Source of the DNA: JAGTVG01 sp963699805
GTDB lineage: Bacteria > Bacteroidota > Bacteroidia > Cytophagales > Cyclobacteriaceae
Length of the DNA stretch: 64,000 nucleotides
Direction of reading: 5' to 3'
Assembly: GCA_963699805.1 (NCBI GenBank)
Contig: CAVOVH010000013.1
Span: 171,429-235,428, forward strand
The notes below the pieces were generated by a model. That model saw only the letters and a list, made by a program, of their open reading frames with translations. It did not search any database and was not told the DNA's origin. Every line of letters starts with the position of its first letter. The first letter of the stretch is position 1. The translations under genes were made by a program, and so were the position numbers. This document shows positions 38,662 to 49,311 of the stretch, in pieces.

Positions 38662-39258
38662 ATGAAAAAGAAAATGATCCTGTTTTGGGCATCTCTCCTT
38701 TTTGTCTACCTGGTTTCCTGCTATCCCCAGGGACCTGAATATACTGACGAACTGGATTTGGTGTACACGACTTACACTTTTGATTATGATTTTAACAGTA
38801 AGGCTACCTATTCTATGCCTGATAAAATCGTAAAAATCACTGGCAACCTGATTGAAGGAAAAGATCCTGAATTTGTAAAAGAACCTTACAACACACAAAT
38901 TTTGCAAAAAATAGCTGACAACATGGCGGCATTGGGCTGGACAAAAACCGAGGATCCAGCCAATGCAGATCTGGTTTTGTTCCCTGCAATATGGACAAAT
39001 ACCACCATTTATTATTGGTCTGACTACTGGTGCTGGTATCTCTACTATTACTGTGGATGGGGATATTCTGCCGCTTCATCCTATACTACCGGCACATTGG
39101 TAATGACCCTCGTTGCAGATGATGAAAATTATATTGAGCCATCAAGTGTATGGACTGCCGCAGCTAATGGGCTGGTTTCTGGCAGTTTTAATACGACACG
39201 TGTTACCAAGGCCATTGACCAGGCTTTCAAACAATCACCCTATTTAATTATCAAGTAG
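38662..39258 (+). CDS. DUF4136 lipoprotein
   Basis: A 198-residue lipoprotein (lipobox ending YLVSC, Cys20). The DUF4136 pattern is clear: YTTYTFDYDF near the start, ILQKIADNMAALGWTKTEDPANADLVL in the middle, and TKAIDQAFKQSPY at the end. The centre is unusually rich in Tyr and Trp (YYWSDYWCWYLYYYCGWGY). DUF4136 proteins are small envelope lipoproteins of unknown role. It is first in a three-gene operon, with a gap of only 19 bases to the next gene, and lies downstream of the regulator and of a GTTAAT-type motif. Confidence 0.85.
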   Translation: MKKKMILFWASLLFVYLVSCYPQGPEYTDELDLVYTTYTFDYDFNSKATYSMPDKIVKITGNLIEGKDPEFVKEPYNTQILQKIADNMAALGWTKTEDPANADLVLFPAIWTNTTIYYWSDYWCWYLYYYCGWGYSAASSYTTGTLVMTLVADDENYIEPSSVWTAAANGLVSGSFNTTRVTKAIDQAFKQSPYLIIK

Positions 39259-39277
39259 ATCAAATCAAAAGCTGAAC

Positions 39278-39871
39278 ATGAAAAAGATATTGATACCTGT
39301 TTTTATATTGTGTATTTCCTTTCCAGCCATGGTAAGGGCACAGCAAAGTTACACTTCAATCCAGTACCAGATCGGATTTGGGGCCGGTGACTTGGGTGAT
39401 TTCATTTCCAAAGCCAGTTTCAGGGGCGTTTCAATTGCATACCAAGGATACATTAACGACAATGTTTCCGCCGGCGCGGAACTAGGCTGGAATGTATTTT
39501 ATGAAAAGAAAGATTATGCTACATATACAATTGAACCAGAGTCTCTTTCGGGTGTTCAATACAGGTACAGTAACCATATACCTATCCTGATTACCGGGGA
39601 ATATTCGCTCAAACCTGGCGAGAAGCTGAATCCTTATGTCAATCTGGGGATCGGCACGATCTATTCCAAGCGTAATACAGACATGGGCTTGTATACATTG
39701 AAAGAAGAGGCCTGGCATTTTGCCCTGAAACCTGAGATCGGACTGATCTATGACCTGAGTTTTAGTACGGGATTCAAGATCGGGGCGAAATATTATACGG
39801 GGTTTGCAGCCGGGGACCTTGAGACCCAGTCCTATTTTGCCATCAGTGCCGGGTTTACGTTTAAGCTTTAA
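39278..39871 (+). CDS. Outer-membrane beta-barrel protein
   Basis: A 197-residue exported protein (signal peptide ending MVRAQ). The mature part has the strand pattern of OmpW/OprF-like eight-stranded barrels (GVSIAYQGYINDNVSAGAEL, ILITGEYSLKPG, PYVNLGIGTIYS) and ends in a typical terminal strand (FAISAGFTFKL). It is the second gene of the DUF4136 operon, 29 bases before the next. It probably sits in the outer membrane together with the lipoprotein. No substrate can be named. Confidence 0.78.
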   Translation: MKKILIPVFILCISFPAMVRAQQSYTSIQYQIGFGAGDLGDFISKASFRGVSIAYQGYINDNVSAGAELGWNVFYEKKDYATYTIEPESLSGVQYRYSNHIPILITGEYSLKPGEKLNPYVNLGIGTIYSKRNTDMGLYTLKEEAWHFALKPEIGLIYDLSFSTGFKIGAKYYTGFAAGDLETQSYFAISAGFTFKL

Positions 39872-39900
39872 CATAATAATCTTAAAACCTAACTAAGAAA

Positions 39901-40380
39901 ATGAAAAAAATACTAATTATCTGTTTTGTATTCCTGCTCTCACTGGGAATAAAAGCGCAGACTTCCGACGAGATATCCATGATCCAAAGCCTCTGGGGGA
40001 TGGGAAAAAGAGACATTGTGGAAGATTATATGAAGTTATCTCCACCAGAGGCGACTGCCTTCTGGACTGAATATGAAAACTATGAAGCGGCCAGAAAAGA
40101 TCTGGGCAAGCAGAGGATACTGATCATCAGCGATTATGTGGATAATTATGGATCCCTTACCAATGAAAAAGCGACTGATTTAATAAATAAAGCCATCGCA
40201 AATAACATCGCGATTCAGAAACTTTTTCAGAAAACCTTTAAAAGTATGTCGAAAGTGGTCTCTCCTGTAAAAGCCGCGCAGTTTATTCAACTTGAAAATT
40301 ACTTTATGATCTCTCTTCAAATGGATATCCAGGAAGACTTGCCATTTATTGGGGAACTCGAAGACAAAATGAATGATTAG
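39901..40380 (+). CDS. Secreted helical hypothetical protein, 159 aa
   Basis: An exported protein (MKKILIICFVFLLSLGIKAQ). The mature part is predicted to be almost wholly helical (EISMIQSLWGMGKRDIVEDY, EATAFWTEYENYEAARKDLG), with long amphipathic segments and no Cys. The layout resembles periplasmic helical sensors or chaperones such as the Spy/CpxP type only in general form. It is the third gene of the DUF4136 - barrel operon, which may serve envelope stress. Function unknown. Confidence 0.7.
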   Translation: MKKILIICFVFLLSLGIKAQTSDEISMIQSLWGMGKRDIVEDYMKLSPPEATAFWTEYENYEAARKDLGKQRILIISDYVDNYGSLTNEKATDLINKAIANNIAIQKLFQKTFKSMSKVVSPVKAAQFIQLENYFMISLQMDIQEDLPFIGELEDKMND

Positions 40381-40733
40381 TCATCACGAAAAGATCCTTT
40401 GGTAAATTCGGGATTTGAATCAGGACGATTTTGTAAAGGAGTTTCATGAGGACTTAACAATCACCAGCATCCTGATAACTGGTGTAAACTTAAAATTAAC
40501 TTCGATTATTTATAATTTTTTTTCGAAATAGAATGCCAGAAAGATGTAACTTATTAATTTTCAAAAAAATACATGACGGTCCCGATGCATCGGGATAATC
40601 CTCTGCACGATAAGAGTTATTAGATGAGCAAAATTTGAAATCTTTACTTTTGGGACAGCCCTTTTGGCAAAAAATTTATGAATTTTTCGGGTCAACATAA
40701 TCCCTAAATAAAAATATGTAAATCATATGTGAT
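40381..40733. other. Intergenic region with palindromic repeat
   Basis: About 350 AT-rich bases with no gene seen. It contains a perfect palindrome (40580-40595) and a short leader before the lactonase gene. Confidence 0.45.
40580..40595. repeat. Perfect 16-bp palindrome TCCCGATGCATCGGGA
   Basis: Self-complementary over its full length. Palindromes of this CCCGAT...ATCGGG kind are frequent intergenic repeats in Bacteroidota, and a related ACCCGATAGCGGGT lies near 63615. Confidence 0.6.
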
Positions 40734-41454
40734 ATGATCATTCATGTATTTGCAGATGCTGAAACGGTGGCTCATGAAGCCGCGAAATTTATTGCTGAGA
40801 TGGCTCGACGGAAAATAATTGCCCAGGGCAGATTTGTGATGGCCCTGAGCGGAGGCCAGACACCCCGGCAGATGTTGATGTATCTTAGCCATGAGAATAT
40901 TCCATGGAATAAGGTACATATATTCCAGGTGGACGAACGCTTGGCACCATTCGGGCATCCCGACCGGAATCTAACCCATCTGCAGTCCTGTTTGCTCAAT
41001 CATTCCCCGCTCAATTCTGAAAATATCCACGCAATGCCGGTCGAAAACAACGTATTGGACTCGATGGCCGGGAATTATATTCAAACACTTCAAAAGATAG
41101 CCGGAAATCCACCAGTGCTGGACCTGGTTCATCTGGGAATGGGGATTGACGGCCATACGGCATCATTGGTTCCAGGCGACCAAGTCCTGGAAATGATGGA
41201 TGAGGATGTGGCCCTGACGGGCCTTTATCAGGGAAGACGGAGGTTGACCTTAACATTCCAAATCATCAACCGTTCCAGATGCATATTATGGCTGATTACC
41301 GGGAGTAGGGAAGTTGGAGATGTTGAAACGTCTGCGTGAAGCGGATGAATCGATTCCTGCCGGGCATGTATGCATGTCGAAGGCGATCGTTCTTGTTGAT
41401 AAAGAGGCAGCCGGTAAAGACCTAATTAGAACTATCAGTACCGGAAAAAATTAA
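40734..41454 (+). CDS. pgl: 6-phosphogluconolactonase, one frameshift
   Basis: Hydrolyses 6-phosphogluconolactone in the oxidative pentose phosphate path. The N-terminal 190 residues show the SugAR/DevB-type lactonase motifs (FVMALSGGQTPRQM, VHIFQVDERLAP, LVHLGMGIDGHTASLVPG). The frame then breaks near 41310, and the C-terminus (LEMLKRLREADESIPAGHV, VDKEAAG) continues in the next frame to the stop at 41452-41454. One base correction restores a protein of about 240 residues, normal for the family. It is first in a same-strand cluster with GH63, GH13 and glucose dehydrogenase genes, which points to glucose release and oxidation. Confidence 0.82.
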
Positions 41455-41583
41455 AAAAATGTTTCTAAGAATCATTAATTATAAGAAAGCTTGAAAAAAT
41501 AAAGAAAAGGTGGCTGTCAGTTGATCAAATAAATTCAAGTCAATCGGATTAAACTTTAAATTCTCCTGATTTGGAGCTATACA

Positions 41584-44368
41584 ATGAAAACAATTGAACA
41601 CGAGAGATTAGATATGACCAGGGCAAAGAACGTCCCATGGAAAAAATGGGGACCTTATTTGAGTGAACGCCAGTGGGGAACTGTCCGTGAGGATTACAGC
41701 GAAAATGGTGATGCCTGGAATTTCTTCACACACGACCATGCCCGTTCACGTGCTTACCGATGGGGCGAGGACGGTATCGCCGGGATCTCGGATGACAAGC
41801 AGCAACTCTGTTTTGCACTCTGGCCCTGTGGAATGGGAAGGATCCCATTCTCAAGGAACGGCTATTCGGACTGACCAACAGCCAGGGCAACCATGGGGAG
41901 GATGTCAAGGAGTATTATTTCTACCTTGACAGCACGCCTACTCACTCCTATATGAAGTATCTCTACAAGTATCCGCAGGCAGCGTATCCTTATGATGAAC
42001 TTGTTCGGGTAAACGGTCAACGGTCCGGGAAGAGATGGAATATGAGCTTGCTCGACACCGGCGTTTTCCATGAAGACAGGTATTTCGACATTTTCATTGA
42101 ATATGCCAAAGCAGGTCCGGACGATATTCTGGTAAAGATCACGGCCATTCAACCGCGGTCCTGAGGCAGCCGAACTGCATCTGTTGCCCACACTTTGGTT
42201 CCGGAATGACTGGTCAGACTGGATCGCTGAATCCAACAGGGCTGAAGTGAAACCGAATATAAACCAGGTTAAAACAGAAACAGGTGTAACCGCGTTGTCA
42301 AAGCGAAACATTCGATTCTCGGGGAATTTATCTTTTCCTGTGAAGGAGATGTACCCTTGCTCTTTACTGAAAATGAAACAAATCACAGGAAACTTTTCCC
42401 CGGGACTGAGAATGAAAGTCCATATGTAAAGGACGGCATCAACGATTTTGTGGTAAAAGGTAATCAAGCAACAGTGAATCCTGAAAAACAAGGAACCAAA
42501 GTTGCAGCACATTATCATGGTTACCATCGATGCCTGGACAGGCGAAATCGAGTCCGTCTTAGACTAACCAAGAAGTCATCCGGAGATATGAAGGGACAAT
42601 CTTTCGGGAAAGAATTTGATAAGATTTTTAAAGACCGGTTGAGTGAAGCCGATGAATTTTATAAGTCGGTGACACCGCCTTCCGTTAGTAAGGATGAAGC
42701 CATGGTGATGCGACAGGCACTGGCCGGAATGCTATGGAGCAAACAATTCTTTTTCTTTGATGGAGACAACTGGCTGGATGAACATAATTCCAATCCGCTG
42801 CACTCGGGATATCAGAATTCAAGGAACTCTGAGTGGTACCATATGCTCAATAAGGATATCATTTCCATGCCGGATAAATGGGAATATCCCTGGTATGCAG
42901 CCTGGGATCTTGCTTTTCACACGCTTCCCATCTCCATTGTCGATCCTGATTTTGCGAAGGAACAAATGAAACTGATGCTTCGTGGGCTTTACATTCATCC
43001 AAATGGACAGATACCGGCTTACGAGTGGAATTTCAGCGATGTGAATCCACCTGTACATGCCTGGGCTAGCCATTTTCCTTTATCGGACCGAGCAGGCATT
43101 GACAGGAGAAGTCTGATATCGAGTTTCTTCATGCAACATTTCAGAAATTGCTGATCAACTTCACCTGGTGGGTGAACCGGAAAGACCGCTTTGGTAAAAA
43201 TGTCTTTGAAGGAGGTTTTCTCGGGTCTGGATAACATTGGCGTATTTGATCGCAGTGCCCCACTGCCTACCGGCGGCAACCTGGAGCAGGCAGATGGCAC
43301 TGCATGGATGGCTCTCTTCAGCCAGAATATGCTGGAACTGGCCTTTGAATTGGCCATTCATGACCCGACCTATGAAGATATGGTCGTCAAGTTCATCGAA
43401 CATTTTTACTTCATTGCGGCAGCCATGAACAAGCCGGGTCCGATGGTATGTGGGATGAAGAAGATGGCTTTTACTATGACCTGCTTCGGTTGCCTGATGG
43501 CAGTGCCCAAAGGCTCAAAGTGCGCTCCCTGGTGGGGTTTCTTCCACTTATGCGCTACCACCATCGTTGAGAAGGAACAACGGGAAAAAATGCCGACGAG
43601 GCCATAGATCATATAATGGAGCGTGAGCGCAGAATGCCGGAACTGATGAAATCGATTCATCCGACAGGTCCGGGTAATTTTGGTGTGGCTGAACGGGGAA
43701 TTCTTGCACTGGTCAATCCTGACCGGCTTCGAAAAATTCTTTCGAAAATGCTGGATGAAAATGAATTTTTAGGTCCATATGGCATCCGTTCCATCTCTAA
43801 ATACCATGAAAAACATCCATATATTTTCAATGTCCATGGCGAGGAGTTTCGGGTGGATTATTTGCCAGCCGAGTCAAATACAGGTATGTTCGGAGGCAAT
43901 TCCAACTGGCGGGGTCCTGTCTGGATGCCTGTAAATGTGGTGCTTATCAGGGCACTGCAACAATTCTATCTGTATTACGGGGATAATTTTAAAGTGGAAT
44001 GTCCTACCGGCTCAGGAAAAATGATGAACCTTTTCGAGGTAAGCAAGGAAATTTCCAGTCGACTTATCAAAACTTTACTCCGTGATAAGCATGGAAAACG
44101 GCCGGTTTTCGGTGGTCTAGAAAAGTTCCAGACAGATCCGCACTGGCGTGATTACATTCTCTTTCACGAATATTTCCATGGAGATAATGGCGCCGGACTG
44201 GGTGCCAGTCACCAGACTGGCTGGACAGGAGCTGTTGCCAAGTTAATCCAGCTTTATGGCATGCTTGATCCAAGGGAATTGATAAAGCATGGAAAGAGGG
44301 CGGCCTTCATCCAGGGGACTGAAGGGCTTGAAAAGAAGAAAAAAACAGAGAGAAAAAAGAAGAAATGA
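41584..44368 (+). pseudogene. GH63-type glucosidase, many frameshifts
   Basis: A large (about 925-residue) (alpha/alpha)6-barrel glucosidase of the GH63 type, readable only by combining all three frames. Recognisable pieces in order are WGPYLSERQWGTVREDYSE, WFRNDWSDWI, PWYAAWDLAFHTLPISIVDP, LEQADGTAWMALFSQNMLEL, SNWRGPVWMPVNVVLIRAL, and HGDNGAGLGASHQTGWTG. Frame changes occur near 41840, 42160, 42300, 42510-42550, 43060, 43228, 43440, 43550 and 43590. Between them the sequence stays protein-like, with no internal nonsense codon in the right frame. Related enzymes hydrolyse alpha-glucosidic bonds in small glycosides such as mannosylglycerate or glucosylglycerate. The stop overlaps the ATG of the GH13 gene. 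As given it cannot make a full protein. Confidence 0.75.
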
Positions 44369-45855
44369 AATCACCACCCCAATATCCATCACTTTACCAG
44401 ATCAATACCAGGGTATGGCTGACGGAATTATCACATAATCTGGGCCGGAAAGCCACCCTCGATGATATTCCGGATGCTGCGCTGGATCACTTTGCCGGAG
44501 ATGGGTTTTGACTGGATCTGGTTCCTGAGTGTATGGACTACAGGTAAACTTGGGCAGAAAAGTATCCCGTGAAAATCCGGATTGGCAGGCAGGATTTTGA
44601 AGCAACATTACCCGATCTGAAGGAGGAGGATATCGCAGGTTCAGGATTTGCTATTGCCAGGTATACAGGTACATCCTGATCTCGGTGGTGATGCGGCCCT
44701 GAAGCGGCTCCGCAAACAGACTGGATAAGCGTGGCCTTAAACTGATGCTTGATTTTGTTCCGAATCATATGGGGCCGGATCATCCCTGGGTCGAGGATCA
44801 TCCTGAATATTTTGTATCAGGTACAGAAAATGATCTTGAAAAGAATCCTCAGAATTATACCCGGGTAAAACGGAAAGATGGCGATTTGATACTTGCCTAT
44901 GGCCGGGATCCCTATTTTGCCGGATGGCCCGATACGGTGCAGCTGGATTACAGCAATCCGGCAACAGTTGAGGCCATGACCAAAGAGCTGCTTCGGATCT
45001 CCGGCCAGTGCGATGGTGTACGATGCGATATGGCCATGCTGATCCTTCCTGAGATTTTTGAAAGGACCTGGGGCCGCAGGGCCCAATCTTTCTGGCCTGA
45101 TGCTACCAGGATGTTCGTGAAAAAGTTCCCGATTTTTGTTTCATGGCTGAGGTGTACTGGGATATGGAGTGGACCCTCCAGCAACAGGGATTTGATTATG
45201 CCTATGACAAACGACTTTATGATCGATTACGGGAAGGTAATGCCGGAGCTGTTCGTGAACATTTTTATGCCGGGCTGGATTATCAGGATAAACTTGCCCG
45301 GTTCCTTGAAAATCATGATGAACCCCGTGCTGCCTCCACCTTCGAACAGACAAAACATGAAGCAGCAGCAATGATCACATTTTTTTCACCTGGATTACGG
45401 TTTTTTCATCAGGGACAATTTGAAGGAAGAAAAAAACGAATTTCCCCGCACCTGATCCGCGCACCAAAGGAACTGGTCGATACGGACGTGCAGAATTTTT
45501 ATAAGCGGTTACTTTCAGTACTAAAAAATCCGGTTTTTCGGAATGGAAGCTGGCGTCTGCTCGAATGTAAGCCGGCATGGGAAGGAAATGACACCTGGGA
45601 CTCTTTTCTGGCATTTGCCTGGAAAAGCGAAAATAACGAAATGGCGCTGGTTACAGTTAACTATGCTCCCCACCCTGGTCAGTGCTATGTCCATCTGCCA
45701 TTTTCCAAACTGGCTGATCAACCGGTCCGGTTCAGGGATCTTATGGGTAGCGCCGTATATGATCGCGATGGCAGGAACTAGTTTCAAGAGGTCTTTATTT
45801 AGATCTGCCCGCCTGGGGGTATCATGTATTTGAAGTCAGAAGCCTGGAGACGTAA
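44365..45855 (+). pseudogene. GH13 alpha-amylase-family enzyme, many frameshifts
   Basis: GH13 barrel enzyme of about 490 residues, starting at the ATG at 44365 that overlaps the GH63 stop. Frame changes occur near 44500, 44565, 44597, 44668, 44717, 45135 and 45778, mostly at or beside short homopolymers. When joined, all expected motifs are present: LMLDFVPNHMG, the nucleophile Asp in GVRCDMAM, the acid/base Glu in FMAEVYWD, and the transition-state Asp in FLENHDEPRA. The corrected C-terminus (LYLDLPAWGYHVFEV) ends at 45853-45855. The family acts on alpha-glucans, trehalose or sucrose; the substrate is not readable. Preservation of every catalytic residue despite seven indels argues for sequence errors or very recent inactivation. 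Confidence 0.78.
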
Positions 45856-45949
45856 GCCGGAAGCAGGAAGTAGGAAGCCGGAAGACTGAAGCCAGAAGCC
45901 GGAAGCTGGAAGCAGGAGGCAGGAAGCAGGAAGACCAAAGTTAGAAGTA
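45852..45949 (+). repeat. Period-7 tandem repeat, 14 degenerate GGAAGCN units
   Basis: Fourteen consecutive heptads fit the pattern N-GAAG-NN with few exceptions (for example GGAAGCA, GGAAGTA, GGAAGCC, GGAAGAC). The first unit contains the corrected stop codon of the GH13 gene. A shorter array of the same period in opposite orientation follows at 45971. Confidence 0.8.
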
Positions 45950-45970
45950 ATAAATTAAATAGATAAAAAT

Positions 45971-46005
45971 CCGGACTTCGGACTTTGATCTTCGGACTCC
46001 GGACT
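45971..46005 (-). repeat. Period-7 tandem repeat, five units in opposite orientation
   Basis: Five heptads (CCGGACT, TCGGACT, TTGATCT, TCGGACT, CCGGACT), which on the minus strand read AGTCCGG and so resemble the GAAG-containing units of the array at 45852. The two arrays could pair partly as a long imperfect hairpin just before the glucose dehydrogenase start. Confidence 0.65.
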
Positions 46006-46040
46006 TCTCATTAATACTATAAAAAATATAAATAAAAATA

Positions 46041-47093
46041 ATGAAAGCAATTACTGTTGAACCAAAGAAGCCGGGATCGGCAAGATTAATGGATATTCCG
46101 GAACCGGATGTACACGAAGGATCTATACTCGTAGAAGCCATTGCAGTCGGTGTATGTGGTACCGATGTAGAAATTGTCGAAGGAAAATATGGATGGGCGC
46201 CACCTAACCAGAAGCATCTTATTTTAGGTCACGAATCACTTGGCCGTGTAATTGATCCGGGCACCTCAGGGGGATTTAAAAAAGGTGATCTGGTCGTAGG
46301 CATTGTACGTCGCCCTGATCCGGTTCCCTGTCCGAATTGTGCAGTGGGAGAATGGGACATGTGCAGCAATGGACTTTATACAGAACGCGGTATAAAGGAG
46401 ATTCATGGATACATGTCAGAACGGTGGAGGATAGAACCTGAATACGCGATAAAAGTGGATCCTACACTGGGCATCCTTGGTGTTCTCCTGGAGCCCACCA
46501 CCGTGGTCACAAAGGCCATGGAACAAATCGGAATGATTGGCCGGCGGTCTTTCTGGGAACCAAAGAAAGTATTGGTTACAGGAGCCGGACCAATAGGGCT
46601 TTTGGCTGCCCTAAGCCTGAAAATTTGGGGGATAGAAGAAATCCACGTCCTTGACAGAATGGAGTCCGGATCCAAGCCAGACCTGGTACGTGAGCTCGGC
46701 GCAACCTATCACTCCGGTAGAGCAACTGATCTTGGTTTTGAGCCGGATGCAATTCTTGAATGTACGGGTGTAGGACAGGTTATTGCCGACTCTATTACAA
46801 TACTTGGTGCCAATGGGATTATCTGTCTCACGGGAGTTGGACATGGTGGTATCATGACCCAGGCTGCTATAGCTGATATAGCAGCGGCGGCTGTTTTAAG
46901 GAATAATGTGATTGTCGGGAGTGTTAATGCAAATAAACGGCACTGGTACCGGGCAGGGCAAACACTGGCCAAAGCTGATCGTACCTGGTTGGCAAAACTC
47001 ATTACCCGGCGTGAAAAACCTGAGAATTTCATGAATGCTCTCGAACGAAAGCCTGATGATATCAAGGTGGTTATTCAGTTTTCAGAAGTGTGA
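46041..47093 (+). CDS. Glucose 1-dehydrogenase-like MDR-family oxidoreductase
   Basis: A 350-residue zinc-dependent NAD(P)+ dehydrogenase most like archaeal-type glucose dehydrogenases. Catalytic zinc ligands are in GVCGTD and GHESLG, a structural-zinc lobe has VPCPNC and DMC (with one of the usual four Cys missing), and the cofactor motif VTGAGPIGLLAAL is intact. The phrase RRPDPVPCPNC and the following GIKEIHGYM are typical of the glucose dehydrogenase branch. These enzymes oxidise glucose to gluconolactone. Position after lactonase, GH63 and GH13 genes and before the redox operon suggests supply of NAD(P)H from released glucose. The frame is intact, unlike the three genes before it. Confidence 0.85.
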   Translation: MKAITVEPKKPGSARLMDIPEPDVHEGSILVEAIAVGVCGTDVEIVEGKYGWAPPNQKHLILGHESLGRVIDPGTSGGFKKGDLVVGIVRRPDPVPCPNCAVGEWDMCSNGLYTERGIKEIHGYMSERWRIEPEYAIKVDPTLGILGVLLEPTTVVTKAMEQIGMIGRRSFWEPKKVLVTGAGPIGLLAALSLKIWGIEEIHVLDRMESGSKPDLVRELGATYHSGRATDLGFEPDAILECTGVGQVIADSITILGANGIICLTGVGHGGIMTQAAIADIAAAAVLRNNVIVGSVNANKRHWYRAGQTLAKADRTWLAKLITRREKPENFMNALERKPDDIKVVIQFSEV

Positions 47094-47143
47094 TCCAATT
47101 GATTTACTTTTTCAACATATAATTTTATCTAATTAAATACAAA

Positions 47144-49301
47144 ATGGAAACCGAAATTATTTCTAACAAGTCACCAAATGTTTCAGGAGTGGACACTCCC
47201 GGACAACGCACTGTTTATAGCATGTGCGGTATGTGTGCGGTTCGTTGCCCCATGGAAGTGACCGTCAAGGATGGGCGGGCAGTCTGGATTCAGGGCAACA
47301 CCAACGACAATGCAATTGGTGCCAGCCTTTGTGCAAAGGGCTCTGCAGGTCTGGCTTTCGAATATGACGATGATCAGCGTCCTCAGACACCACTTATCCG
47401 CAAGGGGCCGCGAGGCAGCGGTCAATGGAAGACGAGCATCCTGGGAAGAAGCGCTCGACTATATTGCAGACAAACTTAGGGAAACAATTAAGGAATTCGG
47501 TGGACGTGGTATCGCATTATCCGATCGGGGTGGCTTTTTTACCGACTTAACCAAAACTTTCGTAAAGGCACTGGGATCACCGAACTATTTCAACCACGAT
47601 GCCGGTTGTGCCGGCAATGCACACAATGCCGGAATATCCATTTATGGATTTGGAGTTGCGGGGCTGCTTATCGATTTAATGAACACAAAACATGTGGTGC
47701 TTTACGGACGAAATATCATGGAATCACTCATGGTAAAGGAAGCCAAAGCATTTACTGCTGCCTTATCAAGGGGCATGAAATGCACCTATATTGACCCACG
47801 CGCAAGTATTACGGCCTGCAAATCAACTGATTACTGGCAGGTTCGCCCAAACAGCGATTATGCATTAAATCTTGCCCTTATTCACGAAATTTTAAAGCAG
47901 GAAGTGTATGACAAAGAGTTTGTTGACCGCTTTGTTTCCGGAATGGATTATCTGCAAGAAGCGGTAAAAGACACTACTCCTGAATGGCAGGAGCAACATA
48001 CCGGTCTTTCTCCTGATAAACTTCGTGCTTTTGTCAAAGAGATTGCTGCAGATGTTCCACATGTTACATTTCATCCCGGATGGATGACCGCCCGTAATAA
48101 GCAATCGTTCTATGTAACCCGCACAGCACTTATTCTTAATGCGCTGATGGGAAATATCGAGATTCCGGGTGGCATGATCATTGGAAAATCCCCGGAATTT
48201 TATGGACGTAAAGGATTGAAACATCTGATGGATCGGGTACCTGAAAAGGTCCGTGAACCCCGCGTTGACGGTGCGGGTACTACTCATCCAACATGGGATC
48301 CCGCTATTGGAATGTTACACCAGGCTTTTGCTGCCATGGAAACTGGAGAACCCTATGGATTAGGCGCTTATTTTGCTTATCGACATGACCCCCTGACTGG
48401 CTTACCAGATCCTGAAACGACTAAAAAGGCATTGGATAAATTAAAACTCCTTGTTTCCATAGATGTTCGATATTCCGAGACTGGCTGGTACTCCGATGTG
48501 ATTTTACCAGAATCTACTTACCTGGAGCGTGCCAACATCCTTGCTCAGATGAATGCTCCGATTCCACTTTTTACTATGCGTGATCAGGCCATTGCACCGC
48601 GATTTAACAGTCGCCCCGCCTGGTGGATTTTTAAGGAAATTCTGGAACGTATGGACATTAAAGAAGTACTGAACTTCGATACCATCGAAGAGCTTTGGAA
48701 CTATCAACTCGAAGGAACTGGTGTAACAGTTGCCGAAATGAGAGAGAAAGGATTTGTAAACCTGGCTGGTCAACCAAAATTATTTCAACGGGATACCTTC
48801 AAATTCCCTACTCCTTCTGGTAAAATTGAGATTGAAAGCGACATGGTGAAAAAAGCAGGACTGGAGAACTTACCGCCTTACCAGCCCAAAGAAGCTCCTT
48901 CGGGAAATGAATTCAATTTGCTTTTTGGAAGAACCGGCTCTCTTGCCCATGGACAATCCCTGAACAATCCAATTCTTAGTGGGATCGCACCTGAGCAGTT
49001 ACTCTGGATACATCCAGATAGAGCCCAGCCATTGGGGATCAAAGACGGGGATAAGGTAGAAATAAGTGGTGGTGGAAGTTATAGGGGAATTTTGAGGGCT
49101 AAGGTCACAAAGTGGATCCATAACGATGCGGTATTTATGCTACATGGATATGGTGCGACAGTTCCACTGGCAACTCGGGCCAAAGGTGTGGGTGTGGCTG
49201 ATCAGCGGCTTCAAAGTGGGAAACTTTACGATTTCGATCCCGCAGGAGGTGGTTGTGCCATGACTGAGAAACGTGTTCAAATTAAGCCAGTATTAAAATA
49301 G
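47144..49301 (+). CDS. Molybdopterin oxidoreductase catalytic subunit (PhsA/PsrA-like), one frameshift
   Basis: Mo-bisMGD enzyme of the CISM family, about 718 residues. The N-terminal [4Fe-4S] site is CGMCAVRCPM with a later Cys in SLCAKG. The frame breaks near 47431, and the body (SWEEALDYIADKL onward) continues in another frame to 49301. HDAGCAGNAHNAG carries the likely Mo-ligating Cys, in the position used by thiosulfate and polysulfide reductases. The C-terminal MGD-binding domain is complete (FPTPSGKIEIES, LLFGRTGSLAHGQSLNNP). No Tat signal is present, so it should be cytosolic, unlike PhsA and PsrA. It is first in an operon with a ferredoxin and a NuoF/GltD-like flavoprotein. Substrate unknown: a sulfur compound is the nearest-family guess. 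Confidence 0.82.
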
Positions 49302-49311
49302 GGGATAAGCT

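Noticed and set aside
41862..42527. 221-codon minus-strand open frame in the GH63 region
   Set aside because: It is antisense to GH63-like protein fragments that are clearly recognisable on the plus strand.
45852..46005. Possible CRISPR array
   Set aside because: The units are 7 bases long with no spacers of constant length, and there are no cas genes.
47271..47430. Separate small protein before the molybdopterin subunit body
   Set aside because: The first part of that open frame overlaps the true N-terminal frame with the 4Fe-4S cysteines; it is a frameshift artefact.
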